From: Saccharomycodes ludwigii
Lineage: Eukaryota > Ascomycota > Saccharomycetes > Saccharomycodales > Saccharomycodaceae
Direction: 5' to 3'
Assembly: GCF_020623625.1 (NCBI RefSeq)
Contig: NC_060200.1
Location: forward strand, 1,604,501-1,668,500
DNA: 64,000 nucleotides
The position numbers and the translations under genes are program-made. The first letter of the stretch is position 1. Every line of letters starts with the position of its first letter. Under the pieces are notes generated by a model. The model was given only the letters and a program-made list of their open reading frames with translations, searched no databases and had not been told where the DNA came from. Positions 51,560 through 59,354 of this stretch are shown piece after piece.

Positions 51560-52564
51560 TCACCTATTAACGGTATCAGATTGTAATTCTATATTGTTGT
51601 GTTTTGCTGAGTCTCGTTGCGTCAAAGGAGTAATATTGACCTCATCTAAAGTTAAATTCTTTTCAATGTCAGCGGCTAATTCTTCCAAAGCATCAGCTTT
51701 AACGTCATCTGATCCGGAAATTAATTTTTCCAAATCTTCAAGCCAGCCAAGCTCACGCGCCAACTCTTCCACAACAGAATCACAATTTTCCAGTATTACA
51801 ATATCGGAATCTCTAGGCTCCTTTTTAAAATTCCCAACTAACTCTTTATTAACTAGTGATCTCGTCGCCATTTCGGGTACAGCCGCTGCAGAGGAACAAA
51901 AGGGATATACAGCCAAAGAAGTTCCGGCAAAAATAACAATATAATCATCTGAGTTCTTTTCAAGTAATTTTCTGTCATAATCTAATGAAGTGAAAAACGA
52001 AGAAGGCAAATTCTCGCCAAAAAACACAATGTTAGGCTTGATCAACCCATCAACACATTTCCTACATTTTGCAAAATCGTGTTTTCCAGGACCTTCTTCG
52101 AAGTTGGTGACTTTTTCCTTGAAAATCTCAAGCTCATATCTTTCGTTACAATTGATACAATGATTGGAAGCAAAGGAACCATGTGCTTCAATAATCTTTT
52201 CCCCAGAAATACCTGCCTCCCTCTCCAAGGTATCTATATTTTGGGTATAAACCCTGTGCAATCTATTTTTATCTTCCATTAATTTCATGAAATAATGAAA
52301 CTTGGAGGGTTTGAAGTTGCCCGGATACAGCTCCTTAGCTAAAATGTAAAAAGGTACCGGATTATTTTTAAAAAAATCTATATCAAATACGGCCTCTGCA
52401 TAGGGCAAATTTAACTTTGATAAATTATGGTACAAACCAGTTTTTGGAGATCTAAAATCTGGGATTCCACAACTAGTGGAAATTCCTGCTCCAACCATGA
52501 ATATAACTTTAGAATTAGGATTTTCTTTTAAAATGGAGGAGAGTTGTTTGATAGATTTTTTCAT
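51560..52564 (-). CDS. HST2: Cytosolic sirtuin Hst2
   Basis: 334 residues (S. cerevisiae Hst2 357; YPL015C). NAD-binding GAGISTSCGIPDFRSP (27-42), TQNIDTLE, the catalytic His in EAHGSF and a four-Cys zinc site (CINC and CRKC) mark a class I sirtuin. It is closest to Hst2/Sir2: KTGLYHNL follows the GIPDFR motif. Hst2 is an NAD-dependent protein deacetylase that acts mainly in the cytoplasm and in mitotic chromatin. The C-terminal tail is a little shorter than in S. cerevisiae and Asp/Glu-rich. The gene follows 240 bp after the tRNA-Asn gene on the same strand and immediately precedes MSH4. Confidence 0.93.
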   Translation of the reverse strand: MKKSIKQLSSILKENPNSKVIFMVGAGISTSCGIPDFRSPKTGLYHNLSKLNLPYAEAVFDIDFFKNNPVPFYILAKELYPGNFKPSKFHYFMKLMEDKNRLHRVYTQNIDTLEREAGISGEKIIEAHGSFASNHCINCNERYELEIFKEKVTNFEEGPGKHDFAKCRKCVDGLIKPNIVFFGENLPSSFFTSLDYDRKLLEKNSDDYIVIFAGTSLAVYPFCSSAAAVPEMATRSLVNKELVGNFKKEPRDSDIVILENCDSVVEELARELGWLEDLEKLISGSDDVKADALEELAADIEKNLTLDEVNITPLTQRDSAKHNNIELQSDTVNR

Positions 52565-52782
52565 AGTGGATGAAGGAAAGGGAAAAGTATACTTAACTTA
52601 TGTGAGTGTTTAATGTCTTGTTAGTAACTAGCCAAGAAATGTTTATTTATTAATTGAAGTTTGCTTGAAAGACAGATATGTCAAGTAGGAGGGGGGAAGG
52701 GGAAAGAGGGTACAGTGAGTTAGAATATATGTCAAGAAGTTAGAATATGCCAAGGGAAAAAAATAGAAAAAAAAAAAAAAGG

Positions 52783-52788
52783 AAAAAA
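52783..52788 (-). terminator. Pol III terminator of tRNA-Asn
   Basis: T6 on the minus strand begins about 16 bases after the tRNA 3' end. Confidence 0.7.
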
Positions 52789-52803
52789 TTCAATTCAGAT
52801 ATC

Positions 52804-52877
52804 CGACCCCAGAGAGGATTGAACTCTCGATCTTGCGATTAACAGTCGCACGCCTTAACCAGCTTGGCCATGGAGTC
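52804..52877 (-). tRNA. tRNA-Asn(GUU)
   Basis: 74 bases on the minus strand. GACTCCA pairs with TGGGGTC as the acceptor stem, the D arm carries GGTTAAGGC, the anticodon loop is CTGTTAA with GTT anticodon, and the T arm is GAGAGTTCAATCCTCTC. The sequence is almost the same as S. cerevisiae tRNA-Asn. CCA is not encoded and there is no intron. An LTR retrotransposon and older LTR fragments lie at its 5' side. Confidence 0.97.
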
Positions 52878-52886
52878 ACAGTAACT

Positions 52887-52891
52887 GTGGA
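52887..52891. repeat. Target-site copy GTGGA, tRNA side
   Basis: GTGGA here and again at 58424-58428 flank the element, fitting the 5-bp duplication of Ty3-type integration. One T at 52892 between this copy and the LTR is not explained. Confidence 0.6.
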
Positions 52892-52892
52892 T

Positions 52893-53313
52893 TATCGTAA
52901 GCGTAACTCAGGATTAGTCGTAATAATTACGGGTTCGGATTATGGTAATTAATTTCTTGTTCTATTTAGGTCTTTACATATTATAATAATAATATATAAT
53001 AAAGATTATTTAAAACTATAACTTAAATACTTTTGATGAATAACTTGATAATAAATCATCTCTTTATATATGATTTATTTTCACATTTATATTTGACGTT
53101 CATATTAATCTTTTCCAACATTTCGTTGTTGTGTTATCTTAGTAGTGATTTCATGATCTGCTTTGAATGAGCGTAGCACTTTTGAGGTTGACTTATTTAT
53201 TACTTTACTTCTTGCGGTGGACATTCTTTATTACTTTACTTCTTGAGGTTGACATTCTTTATTACTTTATATGTTGGTTGTAATATGCGTTTACTTGATT
53301 TCATATTACGACA
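52893..53313 (-). repeat. 3' LTR of the Ty3-type element
   Basis: 421 bp, bounded by imperfect inverted ends TGTCGTAA / TTACGATA in element sense. It is an exact-length partner of 58003-58423, offset by 5110 bp throughout. Confidence 0.93.
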
Positions 53314-56300
53314 TCCTCCTCCTCCGAAACTGAGTGTCTCCAGAGTTGTTTAAAGTTTGACAATAAGGCTGTCTTCCTATAGTCAGGTAATTTGTTAAAA
53401 ATCCTAAGTGGTATTTCTACAGATAGAGTTGGATCAACATCGCTGAACTTTGCATACAGCTTAGTCTTATCCTCTGTGATTCCAATTACACTAACTATTT
53501 CGGTTAATCTAAATTCCATTTCTTTTTCAGTTCTTGGCGGATGTTTTGGGTACCTGTCTGGGTCATGTTTGAATTCTTTCAACCATTCAATGTTAATTAC
53601 TCTATGTGTCTTTTTAGTACTTGGTAAATCTATTTCATAGGCGTTATCATTAATTTTCTTTACTACCTTGAAAGGTCCTAAATATATCGGTTGTATCTTC
53701 CAGTATTTGCCTTTGACGAAGTATGCGTCTCTGTGTACTAATACATGTTGTCCTGGTTCTAATATAATTTGTATTCTCTTATTGTTCTTGGCTGCTTCAT
53801 TGTTTTCAGCGTTTGCAGCTAAAAAATCTTTTGTTCGCAATTCTATTGCTTTCAATTTCTTGGCTAATTCGACTGCGGAGTCATTTTGTGCTGAACTCTC
53901 CCCCTCCGTAAATATTTGTGGTTTATTAGGAATATAACCCAAATCAACTTCAAACGGAGCAGCTCGAATACTAGATAAATAAGTCGAATTGTAACAAAAT
54001 TCTAAAATGGGCAAAAAATTATCCCATTGTTGGTGATGTACGGAGCAATAGCTTTTTAACATACGACCTAAGACTTGAATAACTCTTTCAGTTTGTCCAT
54101 CTGTTTGAGGATGGTTACTACTTGACATTTTTAATTGAATTCCTAATCGTTTCACTAATTCTTTGTATGCAGTGCTCATCATTCTAATATCCTTGTCTGA
54201 GGTAATAAATCGGGGAAATCCGTGGTAAGCAAAAACGTGTTTAAATAGTAAATTAATAAGTTCAATGGAACCTGTAGTGGACTTGCATGGTATAAAGTGG
54301 CATCGTTTCGAGAATCTGTCTACGACAATTAAAATAAAGTCATTCTGACGAAAAGTAAGTGGTAGTCCTGAAGCGAAGTCGATAGTAATATGTGACCATC
54401 GTCCTTTTGGAACATCTAAAGATTGTAGTAAACCTTGTGAGGCTCGTCGGTGTTGCTTCATAACTTGGCAGTTGTAACAATGTGCTACGTAATCTTGTAT
54501 ATTCGAATATAAACTAGGCCAATAATAGTCTTTTGCAATTTTATGAAAAGTGATATCGGCTCCAAAGTGTCCTCCTAATATAGCATTGTCATGATAGTAC
54601 TCTAACACTGAATTTCTTGCTTTTTGTGGTACACATAGTCTGTCTTTGTAATATAAGAAATTGTCTTTGTCTATTGTATATGCTTCTTGAAATTGTCTTG
54701 ATGAAGTCCATTTTTTCTGATATTTCTTGAATAAATGTAAATCCATTCCTTCTGTGTTCACATTATCTATATGTTTCATTCCGTGCAAAACTGCAGCACA
54801 CCAGGGGTCATTCTCATAAAGTTCAAGCCATGATTTTGCATCAATGGTATCTACTTCTAAGCTTTTACTGTCTCGTGATAGTGTGTCAGCAATATGGTTC
54901 ATTGTACCTTTTAGGTATGTCAAAGTGAAGTCGTATTCACTTAGCATGTCTAACCAGCGGGAAATTCTTCTTGACGGTTCTTTCTTATTTTGTAATGATA
55001 AAAGTGAAATATGGTCTGTTCTTAATTCAAAATGGTTTCCATGTAGTAAATATCGGAAATGATTTAGTGCTTCAATTATTGCTAATAATTCTAATTCTCC
55101 AGGTGGGTAATTCTTTTGTGCACCTTGTAAGCTTTTACTGAAGTATCCAATAACTCCAATTAGCTTGTTGTTTTCTAATTTTTCTAATACGGCTCCAAGT
55201 CCATCATACGAGGCATCGGTAGTTAGTCTCATGTAACATTTGGGTGTATACGGGACTAATATTGGTGGTGAGCCTAGTGCTTTCTTTAAAGTCTCAACGC
55301 TTTGTGTTTGTTCGTCTGACCATTCAGTCTTCTTTGCTGTAAATTCAACTAGTGGCTTAGCTAGATGACTACATCGTGGTATAAACCTTCTGTAAAAATT
55401 AATCATTCCTAAGAATCTCTGAACACTCTTAATATCTTGGGTAACTACTAAGCTCTTAATAGCATCGGTTTTTCCTTGTAATGGTCTGATACCATCACTA
55501 CTAATTTCGTGTCCTAAAAATACTACTTTTCTTTGTGCAAAATAACATTTTGATCTTTTTGCAACTAAACCATGATCTTTTAGTCTTTGTAATACTGTTT
55601 CTAAGTGTTTCCAATGTTCTTCTGTATTATCACTGTGTATTAGAATATCATCTAAATAAATACAAACAAATTTTAAATCTCTGAATATGTCACTCATTAA
55701 TCTTGTAAATGTTGAAGGTGCATTTCGTAAACCAAAAGGCATAACAGTAAATTGATACTTTCCAAATGGGGTGACAAAACTAGTCAAGGGTTTGTGTTCC
55801 TTTTTCATTGGAATTTGGTAATATCCATTTAATAGATCTAAGGTTGTGAATATTTTCGAAGATCCTAGTTTGGCAAATATAGTGTCTAATAATGGTAGGG
55901 GAAACAAGTCTGGTTCTGTATTTTTATTCAACATTCTGTAGTCAACACATAATCTGTAATCTCCAGATTTCTTCTTTACCATGATTATGGGTGAAGCTAT
56001 TGGGGCTTTGGATTCTTCTATGTATCCATCTGACAATAAGCTATCAACCATTTTCCTTGCTTCTTCTTCAAGCTTGGGTGTACTTCTGTAAGGTTGCATT
56101 TTTGGAAGTCTCTCGGGATCCTTTAGTATTATTTCATGGTGTACATTTACCAATTTATGTGTTTCAGGTAATAATTTAGTACCTACAATATCTCTAAACT
56201 TTTTCCTAAGCCATTCTGGAATAAAGTTCCATGTTTTATTTTCCTTTGTTTCAATCGTTACCTCTAATAACTCGTTCAACTGTTCTTTGTCCTCAGTTTC

Positions 56301-56960
56301 TATGTTCAACAGTTCAGGGTTTGTTTCAAGTATGGGGTTTCCGACAATAACCTTGTTGTTAATTGTGTCTAAAATATACGCATCTATTTTATATTCTTTG
56401 TCGTTAATTGTAAAACGTACTGTTGTAGCTTTGTTCGTACCTTCTTTGGTTCCTTTAATCGCTCCACTTATACTCTGAAAGGGCGCTTTGGAAACTTCTA
56501 ATCCAATTATCTCTACTAGATTTCGGCTAATTACACTTGTTGGGGCTCCTGTATCCATCAGGACCGTTGCTAATGTTGCATTGTTCAATAACAATTCTAC
56601 TTCCCTCCTCCTTCCAATTTTAGGAGTTTTCATAATTAAGGGGTATATACGAGAGTTTTTTCTTTCTTTGAGTCTTTCTCTCATTCTGTCCATAACTTCA
56701 TCCCTATCGTCTATTTCTACGATTGGATTCGTGTCTTTTTCTATTCCTGCCGTACTGAGTTGTTCATCTGTACCGGTTTCTATTCCTTCAGCTTTTGTGT
56801 CGTTCGTAGCTGGTAATTGCGAGTTAGCATCGTAAAACACTTCTTCCTCGTCTTCGTTATAATATTGTTCAAATTTTCCTAATTCTTCAGGATCAGCGTA
56901 GGCAAATTCTACGTGACCTTGGTATAAACTTTTTATACTATTTGGTTCTGGTCTTTGCAA
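53301..56960 (-). CDS. Retrotransposon Pol (protease, reverse transcriptase, RNase H, integrase)
   Basis: About 1219 codons long. In order: an aspartic protease motif DTGAPTS (about 136), reverse transcriptase with VDYRMLN, MPFGLRNAPSTF and the catalytic YLDD (about 435-438), an RNase H domain with TTDASYDGLGAVLE, and an integrase with the HH-CC zinc module (HCYNC) and the catalytic domain with TIDFASG and TSDKD. The last part resembles a Ty3-type C-terminal domain. The first listed codon is not ATG, so the true N-terminus is set by frameshifting or processing and is not known. The frame ends just inside the 3' LTR. Confidence 0.92.
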   Translation of the reverse strand: MQRPEPNSIKSLYQGHVEFAYADPEELGKFEQYYNEDEEEVFYDANSQLPATNDTKAEGIETGTDEQLSTAGIEKDTNPIVEIDDRDEVMDRMRERLKERKNSRIYPLIMKTPKIGRRREVELLLNNATLATVLMDTGAPTSVISRNLVEIIGLEVSKAPFQSISGAIKGTKEGTNKATTVRFTINDKEYKIDAYILDTINNKVIVGNPILETNPELLNIETEDKEQLNELLEVTIETKENKTWNFIPEWLRKKFRDIVGTKLLPETHKLVNVHHEIILKDPERLPKMQPYRSTPKLEEEARKMVDSLLSDGYIEESKAPIASPIIMVKKKSGDYRLCVDYRMLNKNTEPDLFPLPLLDTIFAKLGSSKIFTTLDLLNGYYQIPMKKEHKPLTSFVTPFGKYQFTVMPFGLRNAPSTFTRLMSDIFRDLKFVCIYLDDILIHSDNTEEHWKHLETVLQRLKDHGLVAKRSKCYFAQRKVVFLGHEISSDGIRPLQGKTDAIKSLVVTQDIKSVQRFLGMINFYRRFIPRCSHLAKPLVEFTAKKTEWSDEQTQSVETLKKALGSPPILVPYTPKCYMRLTTDASYDGLGAVLEKLENNKLIGVIGYFSKSLQGAQKNYPPGELELLAIIEALNHFRYLLHGNHFELRTDHISLLSLQNKKEPSRRISRWLDMLSEYDFTLTYLKGTMNHIADTLSRDSKSLEVDTIDAKSWLELYENDPWCAAVLHGMKHIDNVNTEGMDLHLFKKYQKKWTSSRQFQEAYTIDKDNFLYYKDRLCVPQKARNSVLEYYHDNAILGGHFGADITFHKIAKDYYWPSLYSNIQDYVAHCYNCQVMKQHRRASQGLLQSLDVPKGRWSHITIDFASGLPLTFRQNDFILIVVDRFSKRCHFIPCKSTTGSIELINLLFKHVFAYHGFPRFITSDKDIRMMSTAYKELVKRLGIQLKMSSSNHPQTDGQTERVIQVLGRMLKSYCSVHHQQWDNFLPILEFCYNSTYLSSIRAAPFEVDLGYIPNKPQIFTEGESSAQNDSAVELAKKLKAIELRTKDFLAANAENNEAAKNNKRIQIILEPGQHVLVHRDAYFVKGKYWKIQPIYLGPFKVVKKINDNAYEIDLPSTKKTHRVINIEWLKEFKHDPDRYPKHPPRTEKEMEFRLTEIVSVIGITEDKTKLYAKFSDVDPTLSVEIPLRIFNKLPDYRKTALLSNFKQLWRHSVSEEEDVVI
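53314..53325 (-). other. Polypurine tract of the element
   Basis: GGAGGAGGAGGA in element sense lies directly before the 3' LTR and is the expected plus-strand primer. It is also within the end of the pol frame. Confidence 0.75.
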
Positions 56961-57106
56961 CGATTGGTTGTAATTATTATTATTATTTTTTTTTCTTTTT
57001 TTGTAGTAATTTTTTATTGTTTTTGTAGTTTTCTTGTTGTTTTTTCTCTTTTTTTGTAAATCTAGCGATGGTTTTTCTATTTTTCTGTGTGTTTAAACAG
57101 TTTAGT

Positions 57107-57952
57107 TCAATATCTCTGAGGCGTGGGAGAACTCGCGTTTCTCTTTTGACTCTTTGGACATTTAGAAGCGTAGTGTCCTGAATCACCACATTCATAACAT
57201 AATCCTTTATTTCTACATAAGCTTTCGAGGCGATTTTTCCAATAATCGTTATTCGAGTTGGACTTGTTGAAATTACGACGGTTTCTGTTATTGTAATCCC
57301 AACGTTCTGAGTTGTTGTAATTACGACGTCCTGAACTACTATTACGGTTCATATATTTGGATTGCATGGCATCGATTTCCATGGCATCCGGATCATTGCT
57401 TGTTGATGTTGGTGTATCATACCAATTTACATTATTCGTTTTAGATCCTAAGTTGTCAGCTCTCCAGGCCATCTCTTCGGCTTCTCTCAAGGTTTGCGGG
57501 TCACGAATTCTCAATTCTCTACAAATGTCCTTTTTTAACCCAGCGATGAAAGTTACAATTAGGGCTTTTTCTGAGACAAAGTCGATAGGCAATAACAATC
57601 TAGTTTTCTCGAACTTGTCAGTGTATTCCATAACACTCTTGGTCTGTCTCATTTTATTTAAATCAAGGTACATTTGGTAAGGGTCAATAGCGACAAAAAA
57701 ATGTTCTTTCAACTTAGCAACAACAGTTTCGTAGGGTACGTCTGTTAAGTCTGCTCTTCGGTATGCGTTTCTAAACCACGAGGCAGCATCACCATCCAAG
57801 TTTTCAGCTAAAAAACAAATTTTCTCCTGATTTGAAGAAATACGCCTAGTTACAAAACGAATTTCAACAGCATCTAAGAATTGGAGTAATGTGTGAACAT
57901 CACGGCTTCCTGCGAAAGGGTTTAACCTAACACCATCAGTATTGTTACTCAT
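57107..57952 (-). CDS. Retrotransposon Gag (capsid and nucleocapsid)
   Basis: 281 codons. Residues about 10-165 resemble the retrotransposon Gag capsid fold (FLDAVEIRF, DGDAASWFRNAY and YMDLNKMRQ-like blocks), followed by an Asn/Arg-rich linker and one CCHC zinc knuckle, CYECGDSGHYASKC, that binds the RNA. This is the Ty3-like small Gag. It starts at the ATG about 36 bp after the primer-binding site. Confidence 0.9.
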   Translation of the reverse strand: MSNNTDGVRLNPFAGSRDVHTLLQFLDAVEIRFVTRRISSNQEKICFLAENLDGDAASWFRNAYRRADLTDVPYETVVAKLKEHFFVAIDPYQMYLDLNKMRQTKSVMEYTDKFEKTRLLLPIDFVSEKALIVTFIAGLKKDICRELRIRDPQTLREAEEMAWRADNLGSKTNNVNWYDTPTSTSNDPDAMEIDAMQSKYMNRNSSSGRRNYNNSERWDYNNRNRRNFNKSNSNNDYWKNRLESLCRNKGLCYECGDSGHYASKCPKSQKRNASSPTPQRY

Positions 57953-57987
57953 CGTTAATCTTATTTCTTTTGATCGTTTTCTATTTT

Positions 57988-58000
57988 AGCGGCGCTACCA
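57988..58000 (-). other. Primer-binding site for initiator tRNA-Met
   Basis: AGCGGCGCTACCA on the plus strand equals the last 13 bases of yeast initiator tRNA-Met with CCA, so the element RNA can pair with that tRNA. It is two bases from the 5' LTR. Confidence 0.85.
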
Positions 58001-58002
58001 GA

Positions 58003-58423
58003 TATCGTAAGCGTAACTCAGGATTAGTCGTAATAATTACGGGTTCGGATTATGGTAATTAATTTCTTGTTCTATTTAGGTCTTTACATATTATAATAAT
58101 AATATATAATAAAGATTATTTAAAACTATAACTTAAATACTTTTGATGAATAACTTGATAATAAATCATCTCTTTATATATGATTTATTTTCACATTTAT
58201 ATTTGACGTTCATATTAATCTTTTCCAACATTTCGTTGTTGTGTTATCTTAGTAGTGATTTCATGATCTGCTTTGAATGAGCGTAGCACTTTTGAGGTTG
58301 ACTTATTTATTACTTTACTTCTTGCGGTGGACATTCTTTATTACTTTACTTCTTGCGGTTGACATTCTTTATTACTTTATATGTTGGTTGTAATATGCGT
58401 TTACTTGATTTCATATTACGACA
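58003..58423 (-). repeat. 5' LTR of the Ty3-type element
   Basis: 421 bp, nearly identical to the 3' LTR. The 5-bp repeat GTGGA follows at 58424-58428. Confidence 0.93.
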
Positions 58424-58429
58424 GTGGAC

Positions 58430-58580
58430 TGATGTAGGTATAACTCACTACTACTCGTGGTAGTTATGGGTTCGGCTTATTAGTAATTAATTTTTTGATC
58501 TATTTAGGTCTTTATATATAATAATAATAATAATAATAATATATATATGATAATAGTAAAGGTTATTTATCATGATCAAC
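58430..58580 (-). mobile_element. Old related LTR fragment, same orientation
   Basis: The stretch resembles the tRNA-facing part of the young LTR: TATAACTCA, TATGGGTTCGG, TTAGTAATTAATTT, CTATTTAGGTCTTTA and then a TAATAA run, with many substitutions. It is an older relative that held the same site before the young insertion. Confidence 0.8.
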
Positions 58581-58654
58581 AAGCATTACTAGTACTACAC
58601 CACTAATCAAGTTACAGCAGAACCGACAACGCGAATAGTAGAGATAAGAATGAG

Positions 58655-58734
58655 AGCTAGAACAAATAAGAAATTAATTACCAAAAATTTGAACCCGTAA
58701 TTACTATGAGTAGTCCTGAGTTACGCTTACAATA
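58655..58734 (+). mobile_element. Old LTR fragment, opposite orientation
   Basis: The reverse complement reads TATTGTAAGCGTAACTCAGG...GTAATTACGGGTTC...GGTAATTAATTTCTT, the same LTR end as in the young element but inverted. It may be nested in the older copy. Confidence 0.75.
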
Positions 58735-58889
58735 GTAAGGTATATCCCAGATCCCAGAGAGAGTATATTATGAGGCAGGATTAGTAAACCAATTTAATAC
58801 TTTACTATATATTACCAAGACAGATGTTATAGTATGTTGGCTGATCCTTCTTATATACTTTTAGGTAATAAGCTACGATTGATATATTT

Positions 58890-58948
58890 CCAATTAAGTT
58901 CATAATCATTTCTTTATATATGATTTAGTTTCATATTGTTTCCATATA
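58890..58948 (-). mobile_element. Old LTR fragment, middle part
   Basis: AATCATTTCTTTATATATGA followed by TTTAGTTTCATATTGTTT resembles the middle of the young LTR (AATCATCTCTTTATATATGA). It may be the continuation of the fragment at 58430. Confidence 0.6.
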
Positions 58949-58950
58949 TA

Positions 58951-58991
<41 letters not shown>

Positions 58992-59023
58992 TTCTTTCAT
59001 TCTTTCTTTCTTTTTTTTTTCAG

Positions 59024-59029
59024 CACGTG
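59024..59029. promoter_or_regulatory. CACGTG box upstream of RQC2
   Basis: GCACGTGAT about 325 bp before the RQC2 start is a Cbf1-type core; no centromere element is next to it. Confidence 0.3.
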
Positions 59030-59225
59030 ATTATTGCCCTTTAGACGAGTTTCGTGTTTTCAGAGATTCGTAATTTGTCATTCTTTTTTACATTCTGTAC
59101 GAATTATGACAAACACAAATCCACTTCGTAAGATGAATAAATTTGGTCACTTTGTAATTCATTATTATCAAATCCATTATTGGGGGGGTTTTTTTTTTTT
59201 CCACTTCAAATGAAAATTACGAGTA

Positions 59226-59267
59226 CTTTTTCTTTTTCTTTTTCTTTTTCTTTTTCTTTTTCTTTTT
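59226..59267 (+). repeat. (CTTTTT)7 hexanucleotide repeat
   Basis: Seven perfect units in the RQC2 promoter or leader. Confidence 0.9.
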
Positions 59268-59354
59268 CACATTTAATTCCCTCTGCTCAATATTTCGATA
59301 AAATAATCTTAAATATATACCATTCACTACCTAATCTAACCAACCAAATCAACC

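Larger units (their letters stand above)
52893..58423 (-). mobile_element. Ty3/Gypsy-type LTR retrotransposon, near whole, very young
   Basis: About 5.5 kb on the minus strand: 5' LTR (58003-58423), primer-binding site, gag, pol, polypurine tract, 3' LTR. The two 421-bp LTRs are almost identical, with about one difference, so insertion is very recent. The primer-binding site AGCGGCGCTACCA (plus strand) fits the 3' end of initiator tRNA-Met, as in Ty3. The integrase follows RNase H, which defines the Ty3/Gypsy order. It sits about 15 bp upstream of the mature 5' end of tRNA-Asn, near the Pol III start, which is the Ty3 target. Gag and pol are in different frames; the family is known to make Gag-Pol by frameshifting. 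It looks near whole, though I cannot say whether it is active. Confidence 0.93.
58424..59354. other. RQC2 upstream region with LTR debris
   Basis: Contains the LTR fragments, a T31 run at 58958-58988, a CACGTG box at 59024-59029 and seven CTTTTT units at 59226-59267, about 90 bp before RQC2. No gene seen. Confidence 0.55.

Noticed and set aside
51880-51900. URS1 site for MSH4 inside HST2
   Set aside because: Only AGCCGC of the motif is present and it is within coding sequence; too weak to list as a feature.
58740-58770. ATATCCCAGATCCCAGAGAGAG as a decayed tRNA-Asn 3' end
   Set aside because: About 20 bases resemble the tRNA 3' end with its flank, but the rest of a tRNA is missing and the orientation does not fit the neighbouring LTR end.
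59000-59030. Possible CDEI of a centromere beside the LTR debris
   Set aside because: Only the CACGTG core is present and neither side shows CDEIII.
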